DNA from: Nymphaea colorata
Taxonomy: Eukaryota > Streptophyta > Magnoliopsida > Nymphaeales > Nymphaeaceae
DNA: 64,000 bases
Assembly (NCBI RefSeq): GCF_008831285.2
Contig: NC_045139.1
Coordinates: forward strand, 32,213,706-32,277,705
Direction of reading: 5' to 3'
Each line of letters opens with the position of its first letter. Position 1 is the first letter of the stretch. This document shows positions 13,295-25,621 of the stretch, one piece after another. The notes under the pieces are model-generated. The model was not told where the DNA came from, made no database searches, and saw nothing but the letters and a program-made list of their open reading frames with translations. A program made the translations under genes and the position numbers.

Positions 13295-16200
13295 GACAGA
13301 AAAGAGAGAGAGAGAGAACATTGGCACAAATATCGTGGCGGTATTGCCTCCTTTTTTTTTGAAAAGTTCCTTATCTATATGTACTCCCCTTAAAATGTTA
13401 GTATCTATTTTGAATGTTGACACCTATCTTCTGTCTTCATCAACACTTTTCGAACAAAATTAATACCAAATTTACTCTTTCATAAAAACTTTTTCATATT
13501 TTTGTTTAAATTTTATGCATCTCTAATTTTTTTCTGAGAAACAAACAATGCTAAAAGCCTAAAACGTAGATCCAAGAACAACCTTGTTGATAATTACCCG
13601 CGAAGAATTTTTGTTACAATGATGTAAAAAACTGATGACAGGAAGGAAATTAGATGCCCTAGTTTTCTACAGATAATTATTTGAAAACCTAATGTACTCA
13701 ATCACTAGCGTTCACCAGACTAGACTTTAGCTATGCAGTACATAAGATGAGGCAGTTCATAACCTCACCTTGATCTGTTCATCTTAGACCAATCTTCAAA
13801 ATCATCTAACATATGAGATATATTTAGCATTGGCACATTATTTTCTCTGACAGCCTCCGCAAAGCTTAGAACACAATGTTATATTATTCTGCAGCATTTC
13901 CAAAACTTGTTGCTTTGGCACTTCTTAAAAGTGTTAATTTAACAAGATTGTTAGAGAGATTTTGAAGATACCATAATTCCCTCATGTTCTCTCAATTTTG
14001 GAAACATTTTTTGTATTTGAATCACAAGATCTTCAAAAAAATATATACGTTCCTCTGACTGGAACCAAAAACTATGTGGCGTTTGTTAATGACTATTCAA
14101 GAAAAAAAAGGTTGAGCGTATCTGAGAACTTCATGAATTTCAAACTTTTGTTCAAAGCACTGTTTAAGGTAATATACTTTATCAAGAACACAAACAGAGG
14201 ACACTACAATACCCTGCTTTTCAACTACCTCAAGGACCGCAAGATTGACAACAAAGGGAAGTTGGCAGTAAGGGGGTGACCACTATGCCATATCGTGAAA
14301 TTTAAGGCACTGCAATACATTATTAAGATCCTTCTTCAAAGATTCATGTGAACAGGGAAAGCTCAGATGCAGTAAAATCTTGCTCTTACCAAATAAAAGT
14401 CGTTGTATCAGCATAATTAATGCATTTTTATTTTCATATGCATAAGATAAACGAAAAAATACTAATTAAAAATTAAAATAAATGTTACAAAAAATTGGTT
14501 CAAAACTGCCAATTCAAATTGCATAGGCACCTTTTGGATTCAACATAAGTGCCAAATCACGGAGGAGGGCAAGGTCAGCCAATCCTCAGCCAAATCAGCT
14601 GAATCATGCATAAAGGAGGTGATTCTAGCCGATCAGCCACTTTTCCCTTAGTTTTTCAGGGAGGGTCATGTCCTTCAACATGATGATGCTGGAGAATGCT
14701 GGGAGCATGCCCGAAGGACGTAATGCTGATGGTCTGCTACTGTTACTGATATGTGACATTCAGACAAACACATTGAGGATGGAAGAGCAGAAGCAACTGA
14801 AGAAAGTGGTTGATTTACACAAGAAATAGATACAAACTGGTAGTTGCAGCTACGATCATTGTCCAACATATGGCTGCAGTGAGTGTGCATAAAGCATGAT
14901 GAGCTGTGAATTTTTTTTGCCTAATTATCTGCATATCCAGGCTCCCAGGAATGGACACCTGATCATGTTTTCTTATGTATATTTTTCGGTCTTTAAGTTC
15001 ACAAAGGATCACGTCACACTTAGTTCTGGATGATTATAGAACCACCTAGCAGAGATTACTCCAAACCATTATTTACATTAAAGAACACAGAAAAGACAGG
15101 TTCCCTCACTCCTCACACCTAATTAAAAATAGGTGAGCATCTGCAATACTACAAAGCCTTGGGGAAAGAAGGGAAGAAAAAAGAACCTAACAGAGCTCTT
15201 ATAATCTATCATCAGACACGATGGCACATTTCAACATTAAGATAAAAAGGTTAGGAGCAATCCAATACCTGTGAATGCACAACCAACACAAATTAAATAA
15301 TTCATCAACAGTTGCAGTAGGACCTTTAGAAAGGGGAAGCTAAACCAAGTAAACCTCCAAAAGGCAAAAACTCAGCACTTGAACGAAGAACTGCTAATAT
15401 TAAGCATTGCATCTAATATTAAGCATTGCATCCACATAATCAAATGTTAAAAAATAAAAACTAAAAATCACTCACTCGATTGAAGTCTGCAACCACGGAG
15501 ACAGAAACCCATCCTTGTCTATCCATGTTCTCCCTCAAGAACAGATCTTTACACAAATTTTCACCGCTGCACCAGGCCAAAATAACCAGAATTACAATCA
15601 CATTCTGACACCAGACAGCCCATCTGACCTGTCACTCCTTACCACTACAGCAACATTAGAAACTAGACGATATCAACAATCGGAAAGACCCAAGGAAACT
15701 TAACCATTGTTACCTGAAATAATAATCTATCTGCCTAACTAACATAGTGCGCAACTGATGATCTACTGATGGATAAAAAAAAGCATTAGGTGGAACATGT
15801 GGTACGAACGACACGGCCTGAAAAGGCTCAGCAGGTGCTCCAGGAACATAGTATAATTGAGTACCCATATCTACAAGCAGAAAGAAAGCGACAATCAGAG
15901 TGCAGAAACGGCATGCCACATTGCCAAATCAAAGTAGAATGCTACTCACCAGGATAGACCATCTGGGTAGGATAACCTCGATGCATGTTCATAAAGTGGG
16001 AGACAGCAGGCGATCGGATGAAATTCCTTGGACCACCTCTCTGCTGCTGATGGATATTCCGACCACCATAACCTTGATTCGAGGTCAACTCATAGTGCGT
16101 TCGATCTTGGTCACGGGCATTGCCCCTGTTCCCATGGTTGCTATGGTGGGGGGCGTTACCTCGTGGGTACGGGCCATTGCCTTTCCTAAATGGATTTCGG

Positions 16201-16989
16201 GCATGAACATTGCCACTGTGACCAGGAGAACCCCACCCTTTCGATCCAGAATCCCAATTGCTCTTGCGCGATGGATCTCTCTGTGCCTGTTCTTGTCTTC
16301 TGGAGGCATCATGCAGCGATTCCGCACCAGAAATCGCATTGACGCCGTTCGTGTTATTACTGCGTCTGTGGGGATGCGCCGGCCGGTTCACGGATTCATG
16401 GTTACGGTTAGGATTTTCCTCCGCTTTTGAGTTCTCAACTGATCTCTGAGGAGTTTGTGGCATTACTGGATCCTAACGGAAAGCAAAAGCAACAAACCAA
16501 AAAGAAAAAGGCAAACGCCATGACGAAGTTCATCCCTGAAGCTACAGAGGGAACTGAAAGCGGAGAGAACGGAGAACCCACCTGCGAAGCCACTGATCCG
16601 TCCCCAAGCGGCTTCGCGGAATCCACAGATTTGGAAGAAGCCTTAACCGATTCCGACAGCGCCGGCCAGGACGCAGCCCCTATGACGGCAACGGCATCCA
16701 CCACCGGCGTGCCTGGCGCGTTGCACGGTTTGTTCCACGCGTGCTTCTTCAAGGACGGGGAGCCCTCCTCGTTGGGCTCATTGGGCAGCTTGTGGGGCGA
16801 ACCCGCCGACGGACTCAAGGAACCAGAATCAGGAGGGGAGTGCTTGCCGGGAGGAGACCCAGGATCGTCCCGGACAGTCTGAGACCAGGAACTCTGCGCG
16901 GGAACTGGGAGGTGAAATTGGGTGTTGTCTGCCGAGAATCCCGACGGCGTTGCCGGGAAAGTCGATGAAGAGTCGGTGGCAGCAGCCAT
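11581..16989 (-). CDS. LARP1: La-related protein 1 (LARP1), plant LARP1b/c-like RNA-binding protein
   Basis: Six minus-strand exons (16989-16546, 16472-15950, 15870-15714, 15566-15476, 12335-12264, 11865-11581) join in frame to 523 aa, close to Arabidopsis LARP1b/c. The N-terminal third is Ser/Pro-rich with the conserved plant LARP1 motif SWPALSES near residue 107. Exon 2 is an Arg/Gly/His/Asn-rich low-complexity stretch. The La motif spans about residues 357-450: the helix LRTMLVRQIDYYF, then ENLCKDLFLRENMDRQGW, then VKQLTNSIPFILDSLRGS, then a short RRNDW block. LARP1 proteins bind mRNA, influence translation and decay, and in plants act in heat-triggered mRNA decay and leaf senescence. Residues 375-378 read SGEN where most family members have SDEN. 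Intron 4 is 3.1 kb and holds microsatellites and a copia fragment. The exon 1 donor (GTAGCT) is the least certain junction. Confidence 0.92.
13097..13294. repeat. Compound (AT)n / (AC)n / (AT)n microsatellite cluster in LARP1 intron 4
   Basis: AT runs at about 13097-13117 and 13202-13217, an AC run at 13229-13267, and an AT run at 13267-13294 followed by a short GA run. All lie within the 3.1-kb LARP1 intron. Confidence 0.95.
13998..14279 (+). pseudogene. Decayed Ty1/copia integrase-core fragment inside LARP1 intron 4
   Basis: A 93-residue plus-strand frame, antisense to LARP1, reads PLTGTKNYVAFVNDYSRK, then FKLLFKALFK, then NRGHYNTLLFNYLKDRKI. This follows the order of a copia integrase core: a GxxYxVTFIDDYSRxxW block, an F..FKALVE block, then a DRGGEY..EF..YLKEHGI block. 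Acidic catalytic positions are altered (the VND segment and the RGHY stretch in place of RGGEY), so it cannot be active. No LTRs or other copia domains were recognised nearby; it appears to be a truncated old insertion carried in the intron. Confidence 0.55.
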
Positions 16990-19900
16990 GTGAGAAGGTG
17001 CACCCGGGACGTGGGTCAGTCCGCACCTTCAGCAAACGAACAAAGGAGGGTTCGCGCCCCAATGTGAAAACCAGAGAGAGGGCAGAAATGATTCTTCTCA
17101 ACAGGAAACCAGAGAGAGAGAGAGAGAGAGAGGTAGAAGACTGTGAAGATACTTGGATTTTGGAGGGGGAAGAGAGAGAGGGAGAGTATGTATTCGTGGG
17201 GTTGATGGCGGATCAAACAGGAATTCTTTATTCTACGACGAGGACCCTTGAGAGGAGGAGACTCTTCCTTCGGAAGCAAAAAGGTTCCTATGACGAAAAG
17301 AAGAGTATTCCGTATTCGTCGCAGATCATGAGTTCCGGCCCAAATTGTTCCAAACACGAACGTTTGAGATAGGGACGTAAATGGTGGGGACTACGAGACG
17401 AATTCAGCTTTTTACCGACTTTTCTTGGTATTTTGTGTAATTGGATTGGAGCTCGGACTTTGGATTCAAACCTTATTTTTTTGGAAATCAAATTCAGATC
17501 CCACTGACATAAGAACTTACAACTAACCAGATATCAAATTGAGAGATTCAGTTATGAAAACTTCAAATCTAGCATAGAGTAGTTGGTTGAATAGATGGCA
17601 TGAGCTAAAGTGTGTCTCATGTTTGATTTTCATAAGTGCTAGTAAGAGATTTTTCTCTCCTCCCTCCCACTCTCTTTCTTTCTAAATGTTTTCTTAATTC
17701 AAAAAATTATTATGCCCTTTTGGGTTTTGGTCTTTGTGTTTATTTGTTTGAGATTTGAGTTGATGTATGACATTTTGGGGTTTGACAATTATTGTTCTAC
17801 TACTGTTAGGTACACGTCTTTTGCAATTAGGTTGTTGCAGTCATCGTTGATGGATGGCTTCCGAGTTTAGTGGCAGGGAGGGATTTTCATCCTTTCGATT
17901 GATGTCATGATACTCATGACAATATGGTTGCCCTCATGGCCTTCCTTTTTTTCAGCACTGCAGAAACATAAGCTATGTGGTATGACATATTAACCATAAT
18001 GTGTTCTTTAAACCCACTTATTCATAGCAAACCATGTTTTTATTCAAGGTAATATAGTGCAATTATGTTAAGCGTGTGATCATTAAGCTTAAGAATGTCA
18101 TTCATAATGTTTTATGACACGTATTTTAGGAACATGTATTATTATTAGAACATCATATTTTTCTTTTTTTATCATAAGTCTTTCAAAAGTGTCACTCAAA
18201 GCTAGTGGAATAAATGTGTAATACAAAAAAAGTAAAAAAGATTGCCGCCAACTTGGGCAGATCTTGATGCACTGAAAGCAAGTCTTAAACTCTCATCAAC
18301 AAGAATTGGGTAGAGGTTTCGGCCTTCAACTAGCTAGGTAGTGGGACGTCCTCACTCCGTAAAAAGATTTAAGATTTAGAAAGGTTTAACCACTGTTCTC
18401 ACTATGTTTAAGGCCTGATCTTCCACTTCGAACTTGCGCAGAAAATGATAAAAGAAGAGTCCAAAAGGGTCTAAAAGGCCATAGATTCCTTGGACTATTC
18501 TACGGCAAGCTTCCTAGCAAGTTCAAAGTATCAGTCACAGAAACACACACGGAGAAAAAGGGTCTCACTGTCAAATGAATAAGCGACAGCAGATCATCCT
18601 TTCCAAAAGCAGGGGACTGACTTTCTTATGATTACTGTTCTACAGTCCGCATATTATTAATTAAGCCACAGAGTTTCAAGTGAACTCCTCGCTTAAGGAA
18701 AAGACGAGTTTCAGAAAATGTGTAGCCACGAAGTTATGATAATATTGGCTTCCTCTGTACTGCAAATCGAAGGTTTGATACACAGTTGTTCTTCCATTTG
18801 AGCTGCTTAGTCGTTATGTTGCTCGAGTCCAACCACAAAATCCTGGAGCGGAAGAGATAACAAAGGCAGGAAATCCCGACCAAAACTTGCAGTTGGGAGC
18901 TTCTCTAGCTTTCAACCCTCGTTACCAGAGAATGCCTGCAAATTAAATGTAAATGATGAACGCGGGTGAAGGCGTCAAGCAAGTTATGGTAAACATATGT
19001 TAGTCTAGAACATGAGAGCTGTTACAAAGGGCGGTTAGAATTTCATCATAAACATCAGAGTAACATCGCAAAAGCATCAAAGACAATTTTGAGTTTTCTT
19101 TTTCTTCGACTCCTACTTTTGATTTGTATATGTTTGTGTGTCTGTGTGCATCTGTTTTTGTTTATATATGTAGCTATGTATGTGTTTATGTCTGTATGTG
19201 CCGGTTTCATGGAAAGTTCAAAAGTAGGAGTCGAAGAAAAAGAAAACTCGATTGTCTTTTGATGCTTTTGCGATGTTACTCTGATGTTTAAGATGAAATT
19301 CTAACCGTCCTTTTTAACAGCTCTCATGTTCTAGACTAACATTTCTTACCATAACTTGCTAGACGCCTTCGCCCGGGATTCATCACTTTGCCTTTTTATG
19401 CGGCTTTGCATACTTTTGAATTAACCATTTACCTGTGATGTTTTAATTCATTTAGTAGAAAAGACAGCAAAATTGAAATTTTTCATGCAAGCCCAGTGCC
19501 AAATCGATGGCAAAAAATGAAATACTTTGCGAAATTTTTCTAAAGTAGATCATGATTTATAACAAATAAGCAATCGTAGATACACATGCATTCGGGTCAA
19601 GTCCAAACACGTAGAAGTACGTTTTCTCAGGGAATTTTAAAGATCTTTCAGTGGTTTGCACAAATACTAACTTCTATAGCAATTCTTTACATTTGCAGCA
19701 TAGAAGTACAGTGATCTAACAGTCTATTTCTTATATTTATTGCCCCAAGTCATGTTTTCTCTCATCTTTCTCGAACACTGATATTTGATTGAGGGGAACC
19801 GCTCTTACATGCTCTCGAGGAAAGACAACTTGAGAAGTAGCCGGATTGAAAACTGTTTCTATAGTTGATGCCTAATCTATGTACCGCAGTACAGGAATAT

Positions 19901-20361
19901 TTATATGAGACCCAATCTTTTCAAACTGCAGACTTTTTTCTCCATCTATGAATGGACTTATCACAAGCATGTTGACCAATTCGTGTCCTGAAACGGATTT
20001 CTGAGGTTAAAGATTCTTCAAGAGACAAGTTTACCATAAATGAAACTATCAATTTGCACATACCTGGTGCTATCATGGCCAACAAGCAAACATGTTGCAA
20101 CTACAGACTAAATTATGTGGTACATCATATTCTGCATAATTATAACTCCAGAATTTTCATAATTTAGGATGCTAGTGGCGAGAAACTCGTAGAAGTACCT
20201 CACAAAAAATGGAGATTCTGTCATCAAATTGAAGCGATCTGTAGTATGTACAGTAAAAACTAGTGGTACCACAAGCACCAAATATCCCCAGACAGGAAGC
20301 ATTACTTCTATTATGCAATGTACTGGCCTCATATATGAATATTCTTAAGCAGCATTGGCTG
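16990..20361. other. Intergenic region upstream of LARP1 and downstream of the phosphatase gene
   Basis: LARP1 transcription should start within the first few hundred bases on the minus strand; a (GA)n run at 17109-17131 lies in the likely leader or promoter. The far end contains the 3' UTR of the phosphatase gene. No protein-coding frame is convincing. The striking structure is the long inverted repeat at 18955-19385. Confidence 0.6.
18955..19385. repeat. Long inverted repeat: 168-bp arms, 95-bp loop
   Basis: The left arm (18955-19122) and right arm (19218-19385) are reverse complements with about ten differences, including small gaps. Shared blocks include AGTAGGAGTCGAAGAAAAAG, TTTTGCGATGTTACTCTGAT and CAGCTCTCATGTTCTAGACT. 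The 95-bp spacer is TG-rich and unrelated to the arms. A transcript in either direction would form a near-continuous duplex of about 165 bp. It could be a foldback transposon, a young inverted duplication, or a source of hairpin siRNA or a young MIRNA. No clear target duplication was found and no gene match was recognised for the arms. Confidence 0.93.
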
Positions 20362-22667
20362 CTAATCAAAATGTGAAAAAAATGACGGACCAGAGCTGGA
20401 CCACTCATGATTAAATTCACCTGGCTTTGCCTTCATTTGCCTGATTATACATTGACAAAAGAAAGAAAGGTATTAGCATTTTGCCAGAATAGAACTATTT
20501 ATTCTGATACTCAAATGGGGCTCTGGTTTGAAACCTTGCATTGGAAGATGGAAACACGATTTTGATGTGTCTGCAAAGCAGGATTTCTTAAAATTTTTGG
20601 AGCTGCAGACTTCATAAGTCGTTTGGGAGCTTTTTCTAATTCAGATAGCTTTGGTCATATAGAGACAGAAAGCTTGATAGACGTTCCTACTCTCTTTTTG
20701 GAAGGCAAGGTAGCATTAAGTTGCATGCCAATGGATGATGTTGGCAAATCGTTTTGAGGGTGGACTTGCATTATCAACTCCATCTGCAATGCAAGGTTCT
20801 GCAAACACTAGTGCTTTAAAACATGGGAAGGCATCGACAAAACCACAGTAACACCCTATTTCTAAACAGTGTCCAACATGCAATGGTGAAAGCAACCAAA
20901 GTGTCGATCCATTACCATCTCTGGTCATGAAGCATTTCTTCTGTCAAGCCAAACTCCCGCATCTCCTCAACTGTGTGATGAACTAGCAGACTATATCTGT
21001 AATAGAACCACAAGAGAAACTGCAGCATCAGGACTATGCATCAAATGAATCTCCAGTAATGCGTAAACTGCTTGGTAGATAAATGAAGCAATCTGGTTCC
21101 CTGAGTCAGGTCCATGGTTATCACTGAACACCAATACCAAAAAAGAGTAATGCATATACGTTACCTTCCACCAGTCCCTGTTTGCATGACAATCATCCCT
21201 CCATTCCCGAAATTGTGGAGGCCCTCAAATTGCTGCACCGTCCACTTATACCATCTCATCAAGAAGACCCGCAATGCCAGGCCATGAGAAACTATTATTA
21301 AGTTCATGTTGTGAGTCCATTCATCTGGCGGTTGGAATCGGCCAATGTCTATGTCTGCCCTGAGAGTTTCTCTGAAACCTAGAGTACTTCCAAATATCTA
21401 AATTAAGTACGCAGAGAGCCTGCTCAGACAAAAAGGGAGTGCAAAGGAGGAGTACCTGTTATCCGATCATAGACATCAGCAGCAGATTCTCCATCTGGAA
21501 AGCGGTAAAAGAATCGGCCATACTTAAGGCGTTCAGCTTTCTCTATTATCATTTTCTCCCTGTCCTGAAAGTTCCCTAGTCCCATTGCAGAGATTTGTCA
21601 ATTGCAAAAGCCAGAGATAAGATCAATTCATGGAGCAAGAATCTGAAAAGTTTGACCAGTTCCTGTAATACTGACTAGAAAGCCCAGTTTCCTGAATGCT
21701 GACTAGGCTTGACACCAAGACCGTCATGGTATCCTGAGACTTAGTACGTCTTACTGCTAACATTTTCACTTCAACATGAAACTATTATCATTATTATTTT
21801 CTTGTCTGACAAACACAAATTCACATGTACTAGGCTAAAGATTCTAGAGTTCAACATTGACTTGACGCCAACTACAACAACTTGGATCAAAACAGTCCCT
21901 GCTCCTGTATAACGAATACCAACTCAATCTGTCCAGGATGTAGAATAGCAACTCACTTCATAGTTTATTTAGATACCAAGAGAACTACCAACTGAGGTAC
22001 AATGCAGTATACTGCCAATCATTCTCAGTATCACAATAGGAACTCATTCTTCAAGCTAGTTTATGATAAGTGGAAGGTAAGTTAATATAAGTACAGAACA
22101 ACGAAACGTAAAGCTAAGGGAATGGAGGTGCGAACCGAAGTCTTGCTCCCGCAAGCGAGGCTCTTCCCTCACGCCAGTGATCCGCTCGCGCTCGAAGGCT
22201 CTGCCCAAACCCCTCAGCGTCTGAAGCGTCCTGGTGTATGGCGACACGTAGAAGTAAACCTTCCAATCGTCGCAGCCATCATTCACAATCATCTCCCGTA
22301 TCCGCCTGCCCGTCTTCTCGGCGCCTCGCCACCCTTTCTCCGTCAATTCAATCTTGGGGTCGGGTATCCGAGTATAGACGCTCTCGTCCACGTTTCCCTG
22401 GCTCTCGCCGTGCCTCACAAGTATTATCCGGCGAGGCCGCGGGCAGCGCCCCAGTGTAGCAGTGGCCTTCTCTGGGAAGTCGTGCAGTGATTCGCCTGGG
22501 ATGGAGCCATTCTCGCTGCTTCTCCCGCTACCTGCTGTGCTTGCATTACGTTGACGCACGGCGTAAGAAGAAGGGTGCTGTGCTTCTCGTGATGAGAGCT
22601 GGGGACTCACCGGATTCCGGCATCCAATCCGGATTCCCGGCAATGGGAGGATAGAGGATACATGCAT
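20362..22667 (-). CDS. Histidine phosphatase (phosphoglycerate mutase-like, AT74 type)
   Basis: Five minus-strand exons (22667-22136, 21575-21456, 21378-21165, 20996-20916, 20440-20362) join in frame to 341 aa. The catalytic RHGES motif is at residues 85-89 (phospho-acceptor His86); the second active-site His is in VSHG (His249). Downstream blocks (NFQDREK, YGRFFYRFPDGESAADVYDR, FGNGGM) match Arabidopsis AT74/AT74H-type proteins (At3g05170 and relatives), annotated as phosphoglycerate mutase-like or broad-range acid phosphatases. The substrate is unknown. The first 75 residues are Ser/Arg-rich and could be an organelle transit peptide, or the real start may lie further in. The last exon is easy to miss: exon 4 reads into a TAA if its GTAATG donor is ignored, but splicing to 20440 restores the family's C-terminus (KPGEFNHEW...GPSFFSHFD). 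Confidence 0.9.
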
Positions 22668-23755
22668 TTTGGTTCATTCAGTGACTGACTGCGATGGAGA
22701 AACAAGAGTTCCACATCGGTGATGCAATCGCAGTTCCCCCTCACTCTCCGCTCTCTTCTCCTTGCTTTCATCTTGCGGTGGAACTACGAACTACGAAGTC
22801 TCTTGCCATCCGTCGTAATCTCATACACGAATTCCTCTTGGACTGTGCCGCTCCACGTGTCTTCTACCCGTGTCTTCTATTGGTAGATAAGGTTGGTCTA
22901 GATTCAATCGAATTTAACTATTAAAGTTGCGCCGCCTACGTACGCAAGGGAAATGTTTTTGTAATTTAAAAATTTTAATGCACAAATTTGTGCGACTGTA
23001 CTTTAAATTTAGTTATTATTTTTAAAAATTAGTTTTTATTTTCTTAACTGTAATTGAATTGTTCACAACCCACCACCGGAAAACAATGGCCCCAAGCACT
23101 CCTCTGCAATTCTTCATACTTCCGGGGTTTCGACTTTGCACCAGAATTTGTGGCGAACGGTATAGCCATCAAATTGTTTACTGTCAAAAGAAACAGCATG
23201 CTTGAGAGTTAAACATGTCTTTTATGTGTCCAACCAGTGATGATACATCCCTTGATCTTAAAACAAGATTTACTGAGATTGAAGAATTAAAGCTCTTCAA
23301 ATTTTATGTGCCATAAAATTTACCTATCTAACAAAAACTTGTCTGGGTTATGCTGATACATTTTTCAGATTCTTTTGTTACGAAATCTTATGGAAGGATC
23401 TGAGGAGGAATATGCTCTTGGCTTTCAGAAAATGGCCATTCCATATACGTTGTTGACACTGAAACCAGCACCATAGAAATTTAGCTTCAGCAATATAATT
23501 GCACAAAATTTATGCAACTACATTGCATCTGGTCTTGGTTGAATGTAGCATCTTGTTGGTTCACCAAGGTTTTGTTTCCTATCGAATCGTGTGGACCACC
23601 ATGCCGTGACCAGATGTGCAAGTTGGCTATTTGCTTTTTCCTGTATGTGTGCTGACTAAGAAGATGTTCATGCCCTGCTCCAACAAAGGATTGGTCAGAG
23701 AAAGAGAAAGAGGCAGATGTGATGTTTCATATCCTGCGCCAACAAAGGATTGCTT

Positions 23756-23786
<31 letters not shown>

Positions 23787-25621
23787 CAGAGATACAGAGA
23801 GAATTTGCTTTTTCTTGGATGTGTGCTCTAAGAAGATGTTCACGCTCTGCACCAACAAAGGATTGGTGAGAGAGAGAAGTTGCTTTTTCTTGGATGTGTG
23901 CTCTAAGAAGACATTCATGCTCTGACCAACAAAGGATTGGTGAGAGAGAGAGGAGAGGGAGAGAATATGCTATTTCTTGTTGATGCTCTGCACCAACAAA
24001 AGATTGGTTGGAGAGAGACAAAGCGAGAAATAGAGAGATATGTAGAATGACTGCTAAAAGGAATGAAGAAAAATTCTTTTTGTTTTTCCGAGTAGATTGC
24101 ATATTTACCATTTCCCTTGCCTTGACATCTGTAATCATTCAGGATTAGTCACCTGCCAATCATCATATATCCTCCACCTTCATCATGAATTACAAAAAAA
24201 ACTCTGATTTAAACTCCGGCAGCCATTGTTTACGATAAAATTTTATAGAAAGTTTTGTTCTAATCCATAATAACTTCCACATTAACCGTCTACAGACTAA
24301 CTTAGAGCTGACCTAACCTCTCAGTGAATCGAAGCTACCGGAGGCACCATGGGCTGCTGGTCACTGAATCAAGGATCAGCATTTATTTACTCGGCTACTT
24401 TCTCTAATGTTGCAAGATGTAAGGATCATGTACCTTAAGTTGGATTAGAGTTTCAGAGGATATCCCTCAAGTTGGTGACTTTCTCTCCACAGATTTCACT
24501 GCTTTAACTTGGCTCAAGTTTTACCATGTTCAATCTCAGCTCATTTGGGTACATGAGCAAGTATTGAACAGATCTCTCAACCGCCTTTTGGAAAACGAAC
24601 CTAGTTTGAACATCTTGCCTTAATTAAGCTTGGCGAATACATGTAGCGCAGAAAGAAGGGAGGAATTGCTACCAAATTCAGATTCATTAGGTACAAACTG
24701 GTCATGATCACCACCATTAAACCTTAACCCAACCATACAGAGCAGCTTAGGCAATTCAAGTTTTTCCAATTTGTCCCAATCATCTTCATCTAACCTTATG
24801 TCATCCGCATGACGCAGCATGAAAAGAACCATAACTTGCGGTGCTAGTGCTGCGATGTGCATAAGTGAATAACGATACTTCGAAACCTTGTATACCAATA
24901 TGGACAAGTTGATGCTTCGAAACAGGGCAGATTGCTTTGAACAGTATGGTTTGGTAGAGGATGACCAAAATCTGTTTAGATCAACTACAAATGTGTTAAG
25001 ATCTTAGATTTTTATTAATTGATGTGGATCATAGATCTATAGTGCCGATTGTTGGAGTGTGGAGCCTGATCTTTATTAATAGGCTTTCCTAGTCTCCATG
25101 TTTAACAGGGGGCCATCATTTTTCTTGTACTTCTTGATCTTTTTGAGATGGTGAGAAAAGAACGAGTGTGGCCATGGATGTATGAAAACTTTGTTTGTCA
25201 ACCACGTAGAAAGACCTTTTACCTCTCCTCATCGTAGTTTTTCTTTGGTGTGTGAGTGAGAAAGAGAGAAGGCCTCGTTCCTACCACCGAAATCCACGTC
25301 TTCTTTTAAGGAGTGCCTGCAGGTTTGACCTACTGTGGTGAACGCTCCATAAACACCCCAAGAACTGTTAGACAAACATAACAAAGCGGGTGCAGGCTCT
25401 GCCCTCAAAAAGGCCATACTCATGAGGTTCAGCACAACAACTAATAGCAGTAGTCAGCACAAGTCTCCAAACAAAGTCGGAAAATAACTGAAGCCATGAA
25501 ACAACCAGTACAAGTTACAGGACATATTCACAGATGTCAATGAAGGCCAAACTAGTTTACAACCCAGATGCCGAGCTCTTTACAAAGTTGTAGACTGTTG
25601 TTAATCATCTGGCCACCCTTC
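22668..25621. other. Intergenic region between phosphatase 5' end and peptide gene 3' end
   Basis: It contains the promoter of the minus-strand phosphatase gene (just above 22667), a degenerate tandem array (23640-24020) and the 3' side of the peptide gene. A 95-codon minus-strand frame at 24620-24907 is non-repetitive and Leu-rich, vaguely like a leucine-rich-repeat fragment of an F-box protein, but I cannot assign it and treat it as unproven. Confidence 0.5.
23640..24020. repeat. Degenerate tandem repeat containing CCAACAAAGGATTG
   Basis: Five copies of a unit with the core CCAACAAAGGATTG begin near 23680, 23739, 23852, 23926 and 23992, each followed by a variable GA run. Most also contain CTAAGAAGATGTTCA and TGCTTTTTCTTGGATGTGTG. 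Spacing varies from about 60 to 115 bp because the GA tracts differ in length. The long Leu/Ser-rich minus-strand frame over it is a by-product. Confidence 0.85.

Noticed and set aside
15900-16430. 176-residue plus-strand open frame
   Set aside because: Lies antisense to LARP1 exon 2, whose frame, splice sites and family match are clear.
20911-20928. TAA after DQRW as the end of the phosphatase
   Set aside because: A GTAATG donor overlaps it, and splicing to 20440 restores the conserved family C-terminus in frame.
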